Shown here: positions 1 to 10,296 of the stretch, piece after piece
How the letters are laid out: each line of letters opens with the position of its first letter
Numbering within the stretch: position 1 is the stretch's first letter
Origin: Glebionis coronaria
Taxonomy: Eukaryota; Streptophyta; Magnoliopsida; Asterales; Asteraceae
Reading direction: 5' to 3'
Length of the DNA stretch: 64,000 nucleotides
NCBI GenBank assembly: GCA_025667525.1
Contig: CM046878.1
Location: 395,254,974-395,318,973, forward strand
The notes under the pieces: model-generated
Databases searched by the model: none
What the model saw: only the letters and a program-made list of their open reading frames with translations
What the model was told of the DNA's origin: nothing
Made by a program: the position numbers and the translations under genes

Positions 1-118
1 GGCAGAAGGGTTAGACACACCTTCACAAAACGTAGTTCTAGTCATTATCAATATTAGAAATCCTTAGAAAGGATCAAGTCTTTATAGTTATTCTGTTCTT
101 CTTAATTATATTTATATT

Positions 119-2056
119 CTACATTAATATTATGTATAGAGTCTCTTTGTGATTTGACTTGTGATTACAGAAGTCATTCACCGGTCCTGACAGGCTGCAA
201 GATCTACATCTAGTAGACCCAACAGTCTGGGGACTTCCATTGATATTGCTATCATTGCTCATCTCCTCGTTTGAATTACTCACCACCGAAGGCTCTTCCT
301 GATATTGAGACCCTTGCCCAACTTGATAAGGTACAATACTAGTATCATTTTTAGAACTTGGTATCTCAGAGATTTGGTCAGACCCATAGAGTGAGATATG
401 TGCCATTAGAGCTGCCTTGGCGATATTGAAGTCATCACAGTCGGAGTCATATGCATCAAGATCATCTGCTTGATATGATGCATTCTGAGTGTAGGTTGCT
501 ATGATTCCCTCCTTTTCCGCAACTCCCAGATCCGCAAGAAATGCCAACTCCTCCTCATCTAATTCCCGACCCTGTGTTTGAGCATTAACTAGATATAGTT
601 TCTCTTGAAACCATGTACCATCTCTTTTCCTTTTTGGTTGCTTACAATCCTTAGCCATATGCCCTTCTCCCTTGTAGTTGTAGCAGGTGATCATCTTCAA
701 TGTGCCTGTAGCCTTTCCCTTTGAAGCAGCAGTGGTGTAAGTACGGACAACAGGAATTGAAGAACTTGGGCGCCCGTGAATTGGTTGAACCATGACCCTG
801 CCATCTTGAATAGTAGCTTGTTGAAGAGAGTTAGAAGAATTCTTCAATTGATTGTTTGTTGGAGATGGTCTTCTATACCCTTGTTTACTCATTGTTTGAG
901 TGAGATAGACAGACATCTTGGCTAACACTTCAACTGGATTATCTCCTTCTCTAAGTTCAGGGACTGGCACCTCATCGTCACAGTATAAAACTGGAGCTGG
1001 AGGAACTTCATACACATGTGAAGGAGCATTGACGTGTTGTGAGTAGCTTGACTGACCTACTTCAGTGTTTGGATAAGTGATTGTAGGAACCTGATGAGAT
1101 TGGTAAGGTGAATACCCTTGCTGACCATAAGTTGATGGATGTGGATCCCTTTGTGATGCTGATGTTGGATGCCGATATTGAGTTGGATAAGATGTGAGTG
1201 GTTGGGGTAAAATTGAGTATTGTGGAAAGCTTGGAGTGCGATAAGCTGGCTGATTGTAAGCTTGTTGTCCCATAGCAGAAGATATATTGTTATATGAAAA
1301 ACTTGGATGATTTTCCATTAACGCCAATGGTTCGGGAGAGTATCCTTGAGACATACGTTTCATCACATGCCTTTCCTGTTGCTGCAAGAAAGAGTACAAT
1401 TGATCTAAGTTTGATTTGTGCAAATCACGGATCAACTTAACATCAGTAACATATTGGCTCCACTCCGCAGGTAGCGTGTTCAGAAACTTAGTGTTGATCT
1501 GAAACTGAGCAATGGAAAGATTATAGACATTCAAGTCATTCATGAGTGTGGTGAATCGCCAATAATAGTCATGTAGAGTCTCCCCTGGAATGTATGTGAA
1601 ACGATCAGACAAATCATACAATGGACATTCTCGTTCTTGCTTAGACAAGGAAGTTCCTTGTAGCAATACCTCCAACCGCTCCCATAATGCCTTTGCCACC
1701 GTATGGTTACTTACCATTCGAAAAATATCTAGAGGAAGAGCTTGCCTGATAGTCTTAGTAGCGCGTTCATCCGCCTCAGCAATGAGTTGTTCTGCAGGTG
1801 TTAGCTCAGCAAAGAATCTTGGTCTTGTTACATTATCGATCATAACGGTTCCATAATCAAGTGGTCCTTCTTGAATGGAATTGACCATAAGACGTCCATT
1901 TGGACGATCCATAATATAGGATATCATGCGCTCTTGCCATGCTTCAAATAGATCTTTGATAAGCAACGGTGGACGGGTATCGGTACCCGAAATGATGGAA
2001 ATATCCGTAAGTGAGGTGAACGTCGGCATAAATGAATGTGGATTCATTTTTATCAC
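119..2056 (-). CDS. Copia-type Gag polyprotein (capsid plus nucleocapsid), broken zinc knuckle
   Basis: This 645-residue Gag would form the cytoplasmic virus-like particle and package the element's RNA. The first 240 residues look like the Copia capsid-type domain (UBN2/gag-polypeptide family). Residues about 250-370 are a Pro/Gln/Tyr/Ser-rich linker, and a single zinc knuckle lies near residues 458-471. That knuckle reads C-Y-N-Y rather than C-x2-C: the second cysteine codon (674-676) is TAC, one transition from TGC. RNA binding may therefore be impaired. The acidic C-terminal tail ends at a stop at 119-121 without a protease, whereas Copia elements usually continue in one frame into pol. 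The start at 2,056 is the first ATG after the leader; Met at the fourth codon is an alternative. Confidence 0.85.
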   Translation of the reverse strand: MIKMNPHSFMPTFTSLTDISIISGTDTRPPLLIKDLFEAWQERMISYIMDRPNGRLMVNSIQEGPLDYGTVMIDNVTRPRFFAELTPAEQLIAEADERATKTIRQALPLDIFRMVSNHTVAKALWERLEVLLQGTSLSKQERECPLYDLSDRFTYIPGETLHDYYWRFTTLMNDLNVYNLSIAQFQINTKFLNTLPAEWSQYVTDVKLIRDLHKSNLDQLYSFLQQQERHVMKRMSQGYSPEPLALMENHPSFSYNNISSAMGQQAYNQPAYRTPSFPQYSILPQPLTSYPTQYRHPTSASQRDPHPSTYGQQGYSPYQSHQVPTITYPNTEVGQSSYSQHVNAPSHVYEVPPAPVLYCDDEVPVPELREGDNPVEVLAKMSVYLTQTMSKQGYRRPSPTNNQLKNSSNSLQQATIQDGRVMVQPIHGRPSSSIPVVRTYTTAASKGKATGTLKMITCYNYKGEGHMAKDCKQPKRKRDGTWFQEKLYLVNAQTQGRELDEEELAFLADLGVAEKEGIIATYTQNASYQADDLDAYDSDCDDFNIAKAALMAHISLYGSDQISEIPSSKNDTSIVPYQVGQGSQYQEEPSVVSNSNEEMSNDSNINGSPQTVGSTRCRSCSLSGPVNDFCNHKSNHKETLYIILM

Positions 2057-2844
2057 TTGTAGAAAAAAATACCAAAAGTGATTGAGAAGTGAAATAAGGT
2101 TACGTGTTTTGGTATTGTTGAATTCAAGATGTTCTTATCTTTTTGTTGTGTGTGGTGTTGAAAATTACCAAATTAATGCAAAGTAGTAAAATCCTCTAAG
2201 TTATGCAAATTTTATCCCAAAAAGCAAAATCTATCGGAATATCCTTTTTATCGCAATATCACAAGTATCACAATGTTCTTGTATCGCAATGACCCTAGTA
2301 TCGCAATATGACAGTATCGGAATGTGTGCACTGTCGCAATATTAAGTCTGTCGCAATGTTGCTAGTATCGCAATAAGACAAGTATCGCAATGTACACCTA
2401 TCGGAATGTGAGAACTATCGCAATGTGGCAAATAAAATTTTTGCAGAGTAACGTTTCAACAAGCCTTAAATCCGTCGCAATCCACGATCGCAATAAGCGT
2501 CGGAATAAGGGGTATCGCAATAACGATCGCAAAGTAAAACCCTAGGATTATTGCGATCAAACCGTTGTAGTTACATGTACTATTCTGATGAAATGTGTCG
2601 CAATGTGTAGATGAATTCACAACTTTTAGCCAATGAAATTCGCAACTTTGAGCCAAAAAGATTCGTGTTTTAACCAAACCAAAATACCCAAATCAGTAAA
2701 ACAACAATGATAAAGGTATACGAATACTTGGAAAACCAAAAAAACATGAAAAAAATTTAAAGCTTTGGTAAAAGAAATCAAAAACCCACGGTTTGCTTAA
2801 ACAAGCATGAACAACGATCAAAACAACATTTATTTCATCCCATG
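2057..2844 (-). other. Copia-1 untranslated leader
   Basis: About 790 bp lie between the primer-binding site and gag. No open frame of note is present. The middle carries a phased short-motif array (2,232-2,424) with further scattered copies to about 2,605. Confidence 0.6.
2232..2424. repeat. Phased TATCGCAAT array, 12 copies at 16-17 bp
   Basis: Variants of the 9-mer TATCGCAAT (TATCGGAAT, TGTCGCAAT, TATCACAAT) begin at 2232, 2249, 2266, 2282, 2299, 2315, 2332, 2349, 2366, 2383, 2399 and 2416. Every step is 16 or 17 bp while the 7-8 intervening bases vary freely. Looser copies follow at about 2473-2605, one inverted near 2550. In the sense of the element the motif is ATTGCGATA. Confidence 0.9.
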
Positions 2845-2858
2845 GCTCTTGATACCAA
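2845..2858 (-). promoter_or_regulatory. Copia-1 primer-binding site (tRNA-iMet-like)
   Basis: On the minus strand TGGTATCAAGAGCC lies two bases downstream of the LTR end. It matches the usual plant Copia primer site for initiator tRNA-Met apart from one inserted A. Confidence 0.75.
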
Positions 2859-2860
2859 TT

Positions 2861-3169
2861 GTAGAATATTGGTAATCTATGATTTCTCAAGAGGGTTGAT
2901 GTTTTCTAGAGAGAGAAAGTAGGGAGATAAAGAGAGAGAAAATGAAGTATTATTATGTGTAAAATGAAACAACCAACACCCTCTCTATCAAAGGAGAGGG
3001 CTTTTATACCCAAGCCTTGGTGGGCTTGGGCCTTCCAACCCATGGACATTTCCAGGGGCTAGGCTTATAAGTACTACAAAGTAAATAACTAACTACGAGC
3101 CTACAACGTTTAATAATATTGTTGGAGTGACCGATACTTCTAATATACGTTAAAAACGTATTTCCAACA
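2861..3169 (-). repeat. Copia-1 5' LTR (309 bp)
   Basis: On the minus strand it starts TGTTGGAAAT and ends ATTCTACA, giving the TG...CA termini of an LTR, and is followed immediately by the primer site. The partner LTR is outside the window, so the ends rest on terminal motifs only. Confidence 0.75.
3001..3008 (-). promoter_or_regulatory. Copia-1 LTR TATA box
   Basis: TATAAAAG on the minus strand, about 160 bp into the LTR, is followed downstream by a pyrimidine-rich stretch of CTCTC repeats. The position suits a U3 core promoter. Confidence 0.55.
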
Positions 3170-3176
3170 TTTCTCC

Positions 3177-3184
3177 TATAAATA
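3177..3184 (+). promoter_or_regulatory. Copia-2 LTR TATA box
   Basis: TATAAATA in a CCTATAAATAG context, at the place expected for the core promoter of the truncated LTR. Confidence 0.5.
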
Positions 3185-3857
3185 GTGGACTATTTCGAAA
3201 TTTTATTTTCACCTCGTTTGCACACAAATTATCATATTCAATACACATTCTTTTATCACACAAATCCTTAGTTATTTGGTTGATTACACTTGTTTAAGAA
3301 ATGAACCTTTCTCATCCCATCTCATCCTCTCAAGTGCAAAGAGAATTACACTTTCATCCTTGAAGTGTTGAGTCTAGTTCAAGATCCAAACTTTGTTTAA
3401 TGCTTGTATCATTGTGAAGATCCAAATTGTTGTGTATATCTAGAAGTTGTGTATGTATTATGCTTAATACTTAGGCCTCAAAGTATATTGGTGTAGTCTC
3501 TAATTTTAGCTTAAAATCAGAAATCGGTTAAGCGACGTGTAAGGTTTCTCCACCTCAAGGAGCTTGTTGATTAGTGAACTCTCGAGTAAGGAGTACTCGA
3601 GGAGTGGAGTAGGAACGAAGAGTGAGCTTTGTTGCCGAACCACTATAAATCCTTGGTGTTCAGTTTGATTTTTCCTTTCCTTATCTCTTTTCATTCATTA
3701 TTCATTCCTGTATATACTTGTGATTATTAGTTTAGATACACTATCACTTGTTCATATTGTGCTTAAGAAGATTTCACATAAATCACTTGAATCTAGTTTT
3801 TGAAAAGGATATTTGAAAACCGATCTTTGGATCATTTTAACTAGATAAAAAATGAAT

Positions 3858-3887
3858 CCCCCCCCCCCCCCTCCCGCCCCGCCCCTC
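3858..3887 (+). repeat. C-rich homopolymer tract
   Basis: Fourteen consecutive C (3,858-3,871) are followed by TCCCGCCCCGCCCC, just before the LTR end of Copia-2. The run is prone to slippage and to sequencing or assembly error. Confidence 0.8.
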
Positions 3888-3903
3888 TTCAAGTTTCTAC
3901 AAT

Positions 3904-3916
3904 TGGTATGAGAGAG
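3904..3916 (+). promoter_or_regulatory. Copia-2 primer-binding site (mutated iMet type)
   Basis: TGGTATGAGAG lies two bases after the LTR end and differs by one base from the canonical TGGTATCAGAG. Confidence 0.6.
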
Positions 3917-3966
3917 GTTTGCTCAAGCTTTTGAAATATATTTTATTTTAAAACGTGAATCGATCT

Positions 3967-6026
3967 ATGGATTCCAATATGTACCTAGAAGGGAAATCTA
4001 TCAAAGACCATCTCTTTTTGAAACCGATAGTTTTATTTATTCGAAAAATAGATTCGAAACTCATGTGAAATCAAAAGATTTAGATCTTTAACATGTTATT
4101 ACCATTGGTGAGTTTTTGCCGTTACAATATAATGAAGTTTCTAAGAACAAAGAACTAGTTTCTTTTGAAAATTCAAATGATGACACCAAAAAGAAACTTG
4201 CTAAACATAATGAGGCTAAAATGGTTATTTATAATGCTTTGCCTAAGAAAGATTATGAAAGGATATTTATGTGTAAAACCGCCAAAGAAATTTGGGACAC
4301 TCTTTTGATAACCCACCAAGGTAATAGCCAAGTAAAAGAAAGCAAAATCGATCTTCTTGTTCAACAATATGAACAATGTGTCATATTAGAAGATGAAACT
4401 ATTGATAGTGCATTTGTTATGTTTAATACTATCATTACTAGTCTAAAAGCACTCGATGATGGTTTTTCTAGCAAGAACAATGTTAGGGAGTTTCTTCGAA
4501 CGTTGCATCCAAAGTGAAGAGCTAAAGTCACGGCGATTGAAGAATCAAAGGATCTCACTACATTGTCACTTGATAAACTAATTGGAAACTTGAAAGTTCA
4601 TGAGATGATAATCTTCAAGGATTTGGAAATGGTCAAAAGCAAGAGTGAAAGAAAGCCTCTCGTATTGAAGGCCAAGAAAGTACAAAGTGATCACGAAAGC
4701 TCATCCTTGGATAGTGATGATGAGGAGTATGATATGGTGGTTAGAGACTTCAAGAAGTTCTTCATGAGACAAGGTCAATACGTGAGGCAACCAAGCAACG
4801 ACAAGAAAGCATTATCGAAGAATCGATTTGTCAATAATGACAAAACTGATAGGAAATGCTTTAGATGCGGTAATCCAAATCATCTAATTAGTAAATGTTC
4901 CAAGCCACCTCGCGACAAGAATCACACGGTGTTTGTTGGAGGATCTTGGAGCGATAGTGGTGAAGAATGTGATGATAGTGCTAAATATGAGAAGTGTCTC
5001 ATGGCTCATTCTTCAAAAGAGGTACATTCTGAAACCGAATAATATAGCAATGATAGTTCGTCTCTAGATTATTTAGAATTAGAGAGTCAATATGATAATA
5101 TGTGCAAACTAAGTCTAAAGTTCATTAAAAGAATAAATTGCTAAAATCAACTAAGACTAAGCTTGAAAACAAGATTAGTGAGGTAAGAGGTAAATTAGCT
5201 AAGTTGGAGAAAAATAAAGAAGTTGACATAGGTTGTCTAAGTTGTGAAAGCCTTAGGCAAGAGAATGAAGATCTCAAGAGCACATCCATTAAGTTGGAAA
5301 AAATTATGAAAGGTACTAATTCTCTTGATGATATTCTAAGTAGACAAATTCATTCTAAAGAAAGACTTTGTTTAGGTTTTAACACTGATGAGCCATCTAC
5401 AAGTAAAACTAAAAAAGTTAAATTTTTAGAAAAAGAGTCTGTTGACCGCGGATCAAAATTGTACGTTGGGTCCGTATATTATGGAACCGCAGGTGGAGAT
5501 AATCAGCCATAGACAGTGAGTGCCAAATCCCAGAAAATAATTTTTTTAGAAAAATATGTTTTAGGTAAAGGGACAAAACATCTTGTCATAAACAAAGCCA
5601 AAGTACCCATTATTGATGAAAAGAGTTTAGTAAATTATATACTGATATGAGTAAACCTTTAATGGTAAAGAAGGATATTATGAGAAAATCATCTAATCCT
5701 CCTCCAAGAGTAAGATATGATTCAAGGCCTAAAAGTAGAACACATGCACCTAAAAATGAACATTCTAAGTCATGACCTAGAAGTAAAACCCTGCCCCTAG
5801 AAACAACAGTCATTATAGATCAAGGTCTAAGACACCTAAGAAAAACAATGGACACCAAAATACTTTGGTAAATCGGAACAATTTTCAATAATAATGTTTT
5901 TCTCCGTAGGGTATGTGTCCTTCATTCATGCATCCCAACCAAATGAAAGGGATGTTTGGAACTAACAACTTTAGACCCATGAGATATTAGGGAATAAATG
6001 TTTGATTTTGTGTGTTGTTACCTAAT
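3967..6026 (+). pseudogene. Copia-2 gag pseudogene
   Basis: Degenerate Copia Gag. A start-like ATG at 3,967 opens a frame broken within about 100 bp. A capsid-type stretch is readable at 4,116-4,514, and it continues in frame past a TGA at 4,515-4,517 (expected Trp) to 5,039. A canonical CX2CX4HX4C zinc knuckle (C-F-R-C ... H ... C) lies at about 4,858-4,899. A Lys/Glu-rich coiled-coil-like segment follows at 5,138-5,512, and a basic tail is recognisable to about 5,990. The gene is cut by element B at 6,027-6,031. Several stops and shifts rule out function. Confidence 0.75.
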
Positions 6027-6031
6027 ATGCT
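6027..6031. repeat. Target-site duplication of B, left copy (ATGCT)
   Basis: Perfect 5-bp match with 30,938-30,942, directly outside the two B LTR ends. Confidence 0.8.
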
Positions 6032-6652
6032 TGGTTGCAGATACAACTCTTGTTTAGGAAAACAAAGAGCGTAAAGTAGGGAAAGTATTGAATACGATAG
6101 TTTAGGAAATCCGTGTACAAATGACCCTAATGAAGTTCCAAGTTCATTTCCCAAGGAGGTATATGTGTGTGACTAACATGTAGCAAGATTTGAGATTAAT
6201 ATTGGTTTAGAAGGGGATGAGAAAAGAGAATGACGAAGACGTGAAATTAATTACTACTACGACTACACGTAAAACCGTAAAAAGTACAAAAATAAAACTT
6301 AATTCTAAAAATTACCAGAAATTCACCAAAAATCAAAATAAATAAACTAAGAGTTTACCAATGATCAAAACCTTTTCAAACCTTTTAATTAAAAAATATT
6401 AATTTTTAAATGCTAATTAAAGCCCTAAAAATCAAATTAATTATCAAAAAGCCCACAAGATTTTTCAACTGGTAAACCTCTAAAAATGACCTAAAAAGAT
6501 TAAAAACTATTTTTATAAATTTTTAAACTTATAAAAACTATTTAAAATGGTTTAAAAAACTATTAAAACTTAAAAATAATTATAAAAATTAATCTAAAGA
6601 TGATAAAATTAATCTAAGAGTTGCAAAAATCCTATTTTAATGTATTTAAGCT
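6032..6652 (-). repeat. B 3' LTR, first part (split by C)
   Basis: Collinear with 27,022-27,646 of the other B LTR at high identity. It breaks exactly at the C duplication AAGCT. The sequence is A/T-rich and non-coding. Confidence 0.85.
6648..6652. repeat. Target-site duplication of C, left copy (AAGCT)
   Basis: Perfect match with 17,453-17,457. The uninterrupted B LTR reads TTTAAGCTAAG at about 27,637, confirming the empty site. Confidence 0.92.
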
Positions 6653-6944
6653 TGATACTTTTGGTTTTGCTAGGTTCAATTTTACTCTCGATATCCTCTC
6701 GAATTGATCTTGGTCTTAAGTGGAATGATTGTTCTTGGTTACTAAATAAAAGGGTTTGGTTTTCTAGTCTAATAAAAAGTGGAAATGAAAATTTAAATCA
6801 AAGACAATTACTTTAATTATGATTAACAAAGACTTGTATTAAACTTAAGATTAAAATTAAGATTAAAATTAAAATTGAAATTAAAGTTCAATAAACATAA
6901 AGAAACAGTAAAGCAGACAAACAGTACCCTAAAAGGAAAATTGA

Positions 6945-7275
6945 TTCGGAACTTTAACCTTGGTTCGGAAGTTTACACTCATCCGGAACTTACTGATCCG
7001 GAAGTTTTGGAAAATAAGTCGGTTCGGAACTTTCTGCTTTGGTTCGGAAGTTTCCGGATGAAGGCTTGGTTCGGAAGTTTTAGACTTCCGGATGAAGGGT
7101 TGGTTCGGAAGTTTTGAGACTTCCGGATGAAGGGTTGGTTCGGAAGTTTTAGAGTTGGTTCGGAACTTTTCAAAGTAAACTCATTCGGAACTTTTGATAG
7201 ACAAACTCATTCGGAACATTTGCTTCGTTCGGAAGTTTAAGCTTCATTCGGAACTATTGCTTGATTCGGAAGTTC
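6945..7275. repeat. TTCGGAA short-motif cluster in C LTR
   Basis: About fifteen copies of (T/C)CGGAA, mostly followed by (G/C)TTT, within 330 bp. A longer subrepeat with GACTTCCGGATGAAGGGTTGG occurs in tandem at 7,060-7,140. The same cluster recurs at 16,234-16,565 in the other LTR. Confidence 0.85.
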
Positions 7276-7710
7276 TGGAAACCCAGATACAGTAAGAATA
7301 CCCGAAGAACAAGGAAACTATTTTTAATCCAAAAATCACCAAGTTTTTCACCAATAATTTAAATAAATCAATCACAAAACTTCTACTAACCATAAACTAC
7401 AAATCCCATCAACAAAAACACAAATCCCAACAACTTTTGAAGATCAAATCAAGAAAAATAAAAACTTAAGAACTTGAAGATAAAGATGAAGATGAACAAG
7501 ATTAAATGGAAAGATTAAACAAGACTTTGTATTGAATGATTAATGTTTTAACAGGATCAAACAAGAATTAAAATAACAAGATTTGGAAAACAAAGATTAA
7601 AATCACCAATCACCCTAGTGGTGATGGTGATGAAACGGAACAAGAAGAGAGAAAAAAAAGGGAAGGAGAGAAAACTCCAGGCTCACTCTAAAATGTGTGA
7701 GGGGGGCTCC

Positions 7711-7717
7711 TTTTATA
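7711..7717 (-). promoter_or_regulatory. C LTR TATA box (3' LTR copy)
   Basis: TATAAAA in a CCTATAAAAGGAG context on the minus strand. The identical copy in the 5' LTR is at 17,000-17,006. Confidence 0.6.
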
Positions 7718-8162
7718 GGCTTGTCCTTTGGTTGGTGAGTGGGCTTTCTCCCGTTCTTCTTGTCTTTTCGTCTTTTCAGAAAAGTTTCCGTTTTCGATTC
7801 TGATTCGGGATTTGTCGTCGATTAAATTCAACTCGTCTTTTAATTTCTTCGTTTAATAGACTTGAGTTTCTTCGACTTATATAAATCTTCCATCTTTGGT
7901 CCTTTTCTTCGATAAATCTTCGAATAGGCCCAGTGACTTCAAATCTTTTGCATCTCTTGGACAATAGACTTTAACTTGAGTCTTTTTCTTCAGTAAAACC
8001 CGTGCAATCCCATGTTTCCTTCAATATTCATCCGGTTGGCTCTGAAAACACAATAAACACAAAAACCACGCATAATTCCAAACAAATGATATTAAATACG
8101 TGTTTTGGTCTCGTTTAAGCCCGAATTAAGTGGTAAAAGGATGGGTGTTTACACACCTATCA

Positions 8163-10092
8163 AATCCCCTACACTTAACCATTGCCATGCCCTCATGCAA
8201 TGCTTAGTGATAAAGCAATTTTACACTTTTCTCATAATTAATCAACCTTGGCCTTATTTAAATTCTACTAAATAAAAATTAAAGAAATAAAACTTAAAAG
8301 GTAACAAAGGGCTAGAAAACCATTTTCAATTGAAAATAGCTATATGGAAATAACTTGCAAAGAAATCAATGACTTACATTAGGGCTTTTGTGCTGCGAAG
8401 ATTTATCACCCTCAAGTTTCACGTTCCCCAAACTAAGCTTAAAAAACGAGATCATTGTTATTATAAGTTAGCAATTCAAACACTTACACACATGGCTTAA
8501 TTAGATGCTTAAACTCCCTTATTCCTAGGTGTATCTCTTATATTTTATTTTTGTCTTAGAATGATCATGAAGATGCATTTTTGGACTTATTTCGATAGTT
8601 TATTAGGGCTGAAAGCAAAGTAGGACGATTTGATCAATAGTTAGCTAAAGGACAAAATCTCTTAAAACTGCTTCTCGGGATATCAAAAAGTTCATATCTT
8701 GGCATAACTTGGTTCACGATTTGAGACCTTTCTCGGGCCGATATTTGGCATGTACTTCATACTTCATATCTTCGAGAGACGTTCTTGAGATAATGGTCTT
8801 CTCATCATAATAGAGTTTCTTCACTTGGAGACTTTTGAGGGGTACTCCAACTTTGTTGACCACGACTTCATGATTATTTCTTCGATCTCTATTTGGGATT
8901 TTGAGATACAACGATCCGCCTCCTTTTCGGACTTGGATCTATTTATCCTCATACCTTGTTAGGGTCTTTTCGGATAGACTTCTCCATGATCTTTATGGGA
9001 GTTGATTGCTTTTCGTCGTGAGTCTTGATCCTTCATATTGATTTTAGGAATAATGCTTTTCACATCACTTGGATCTTCAGCAATAAAATGGAATCCTCAT
9101 GCCTTGTTAGGGCCTTTTCGGACTCGCCAATCTTCGCGCCCCGCTTCATAAGTTATGCCTTGGCTATGAACTCTTATCATTACCGAGCAACTTTTAAACG
9201 ATCTTGGGCTAGAAGCTAAGTAACTTTTCAAATCGTACGACCTTACTTATTACAGATAAATTATTAGCAAGTGATGGGAGAATAGGCAAATAATTACACC
9301 AAGTGAGCTTGTGCAAGAATACCGACTTATAATTGACTCTATCATTTCTCGTCCTCCACAATTTAAAATCTCAAGTAATGAGACTCGTGGATACTTAGCC
9401 TAATAAACCAATTAAGGTATACATGGTTAAGGATACTAGCTAGAATAAACTTGGATAAGTTTATTCGGGTTGAGTCAAAATAAACGCAACGGGCCTAATA
9501 TGTCAAAGACTTCTAAACTAGCTACACCACTTTATTAATATTTTTGACTTTATTGCGGGATATATACATATGAAAGCAACGATAAAAATTTAAAAAATTA
9601 CAACTAAATGGCCAAAGTTAATAAAAAGTTTGAAAAATGTTGAAAAATAGGATTTTCCGGTTAATTGAAGGCATTTTCATGGAAAAGTCCACTTAAAACT
9701 TCGATAGAAGTCCCCCCTACACTTAAGATAAACATTGTCCTCAATGTTTAAGAATGTGGGAAAAGTTTCCCCTACACTTATGACATTGTGCACGTTGGTT
9801 AACTCAAGTTAAGGAAGAGACGACTAAACTGATCAATTTCAAATGTGAGTATGAAGAAAATTGAATCACGATAGTTGAGAGATAGAACCGGATTTTGGAT
9901 AACACGGGAGCACGGTTCTTCAAAAATTCCAAGAGTGCACTTATCCCTGTAATCACATCACACAAAGACAAACACGTATAGAAGTCCCCCGTACACTTAG
10001 GGGATTAAAACATAAAAGGATAGATACTCGGGCTGCCTCCCGAGGAGCGCTTGTTTTTTATAACCGAGTCACGAGCCTGACTCGACCCAAAA
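8163..10092 (-). other. C 3' non-coding module between integrase and LTR
   Basis: About 1.9 kb without a supported gene. It ends in the purine tract AGGGGATT abutting the LTR. It shares long blocks with the 3' regions of B (about 20,950-22,550) and E (about 54,100-55,450). One example is the stretch around 8,690-8,800, whose CTCGGGCCGATATTTGGCAT differs by one base from the B copy near 21,315. A hairpin AACATTG-(TCCT)-CAATGTT lies at 9,731-9,748 next to a C6 run (G6 on the coding strand) at about 9,712. Confidence 0.7.
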
Positions 10093-10296
10093 TTAGTTCA
10101 TGGGGAACGTGGTGAGGGATGGAATCACCTCCTGAGAGGTGTCCTCACCAAAGTACAACTTCACTCGTTGGCCATTCACCTTAAAATTTGGTCCATCAGG
10201 TTGAGCGAGCTCGAGAGTACCATATGGAAAAATTTGGGCAATGGTGAATGGGCCGGACCAACGAGATTTGAGCTTTCCCGAGAAGATTTTCAACCG
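10093..10296 (-). pseudogene. C integrase C-terminal tail, shifted out of frame
   Basis: Encodes the SH3-like end typical of plant Gypsy integrases (LKSRWSGPF motif, then a GTLEL strand) and stops at 10,093. It is separated from the main integrase frame by an apparent 1-bp loss near 10,296. There AACTCCGGTTGAAA gives Gly-stop, and one extra C would give Arg-Leu-Lys in frame. Confidence 0.75.

Larger units (their letters stand above)
1..3169 (-). mobile_element. Copia-1, Ty1/Copia LTR retrotransposon, partial (runs off left edge)
   Basis: Read on the minus strand, the order is 5' LTR (3,169 to 2,861), a methionine-initiator-tRNA-like primer site, an untranslated leader of about 790 bp and a gag gene. 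Protease, integrase and RT would lie to the left of the window; bases 1-118 hold no open frame I can assign. The element starts directly against the TATA-proximal part of another Copia LTR (Copia-2), so it appears inserted there. The expected left TSD is outside the window. Confidence 0.85.
3170..3901 (+). repeat. Copia-2 5' LTR remnant
   Basis: The right end is ...TTTCTACA followed by the primer site. A TATA box lies 8 bp from the left limit, which is the Copia-1 insertion point, so the U3 part has been separated from it. Bases 3,858-3,887 form a C-rich run. No coding sequence is seen. Confidence 0.65.
6653..8162 (-). repeat. C 3' LTR
   Basis: Pairs with 15,942-17,452. On the minus strand a TATAAAA box lies at 7,711-7,717. 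The TTCGGAA cluster (6,945-7,275) is therefore downstream of the predicted start, in the transcribed R/U5 part. Confidence 0.92.

Noticed and set aside
1590..1856. 88-codon plus-strand frame in Copia-1 gag
   Set aside because: Antisense to an uninterrupted Gag frame; no motif.
2232..2424. CRISPR-like regular array
   Set aside because: The repeats are 9-mers with 7-8-bp spacers inside a plant retrotransposon leader; there are no cas genes and repeat and spacer sizes are wrong.
6875..7173. Short open frames on both strands over the TTCGGAA cluster
   Set aside because: Products of the repeat; the same frames recur at 16,164-16,462 in the other LTR.
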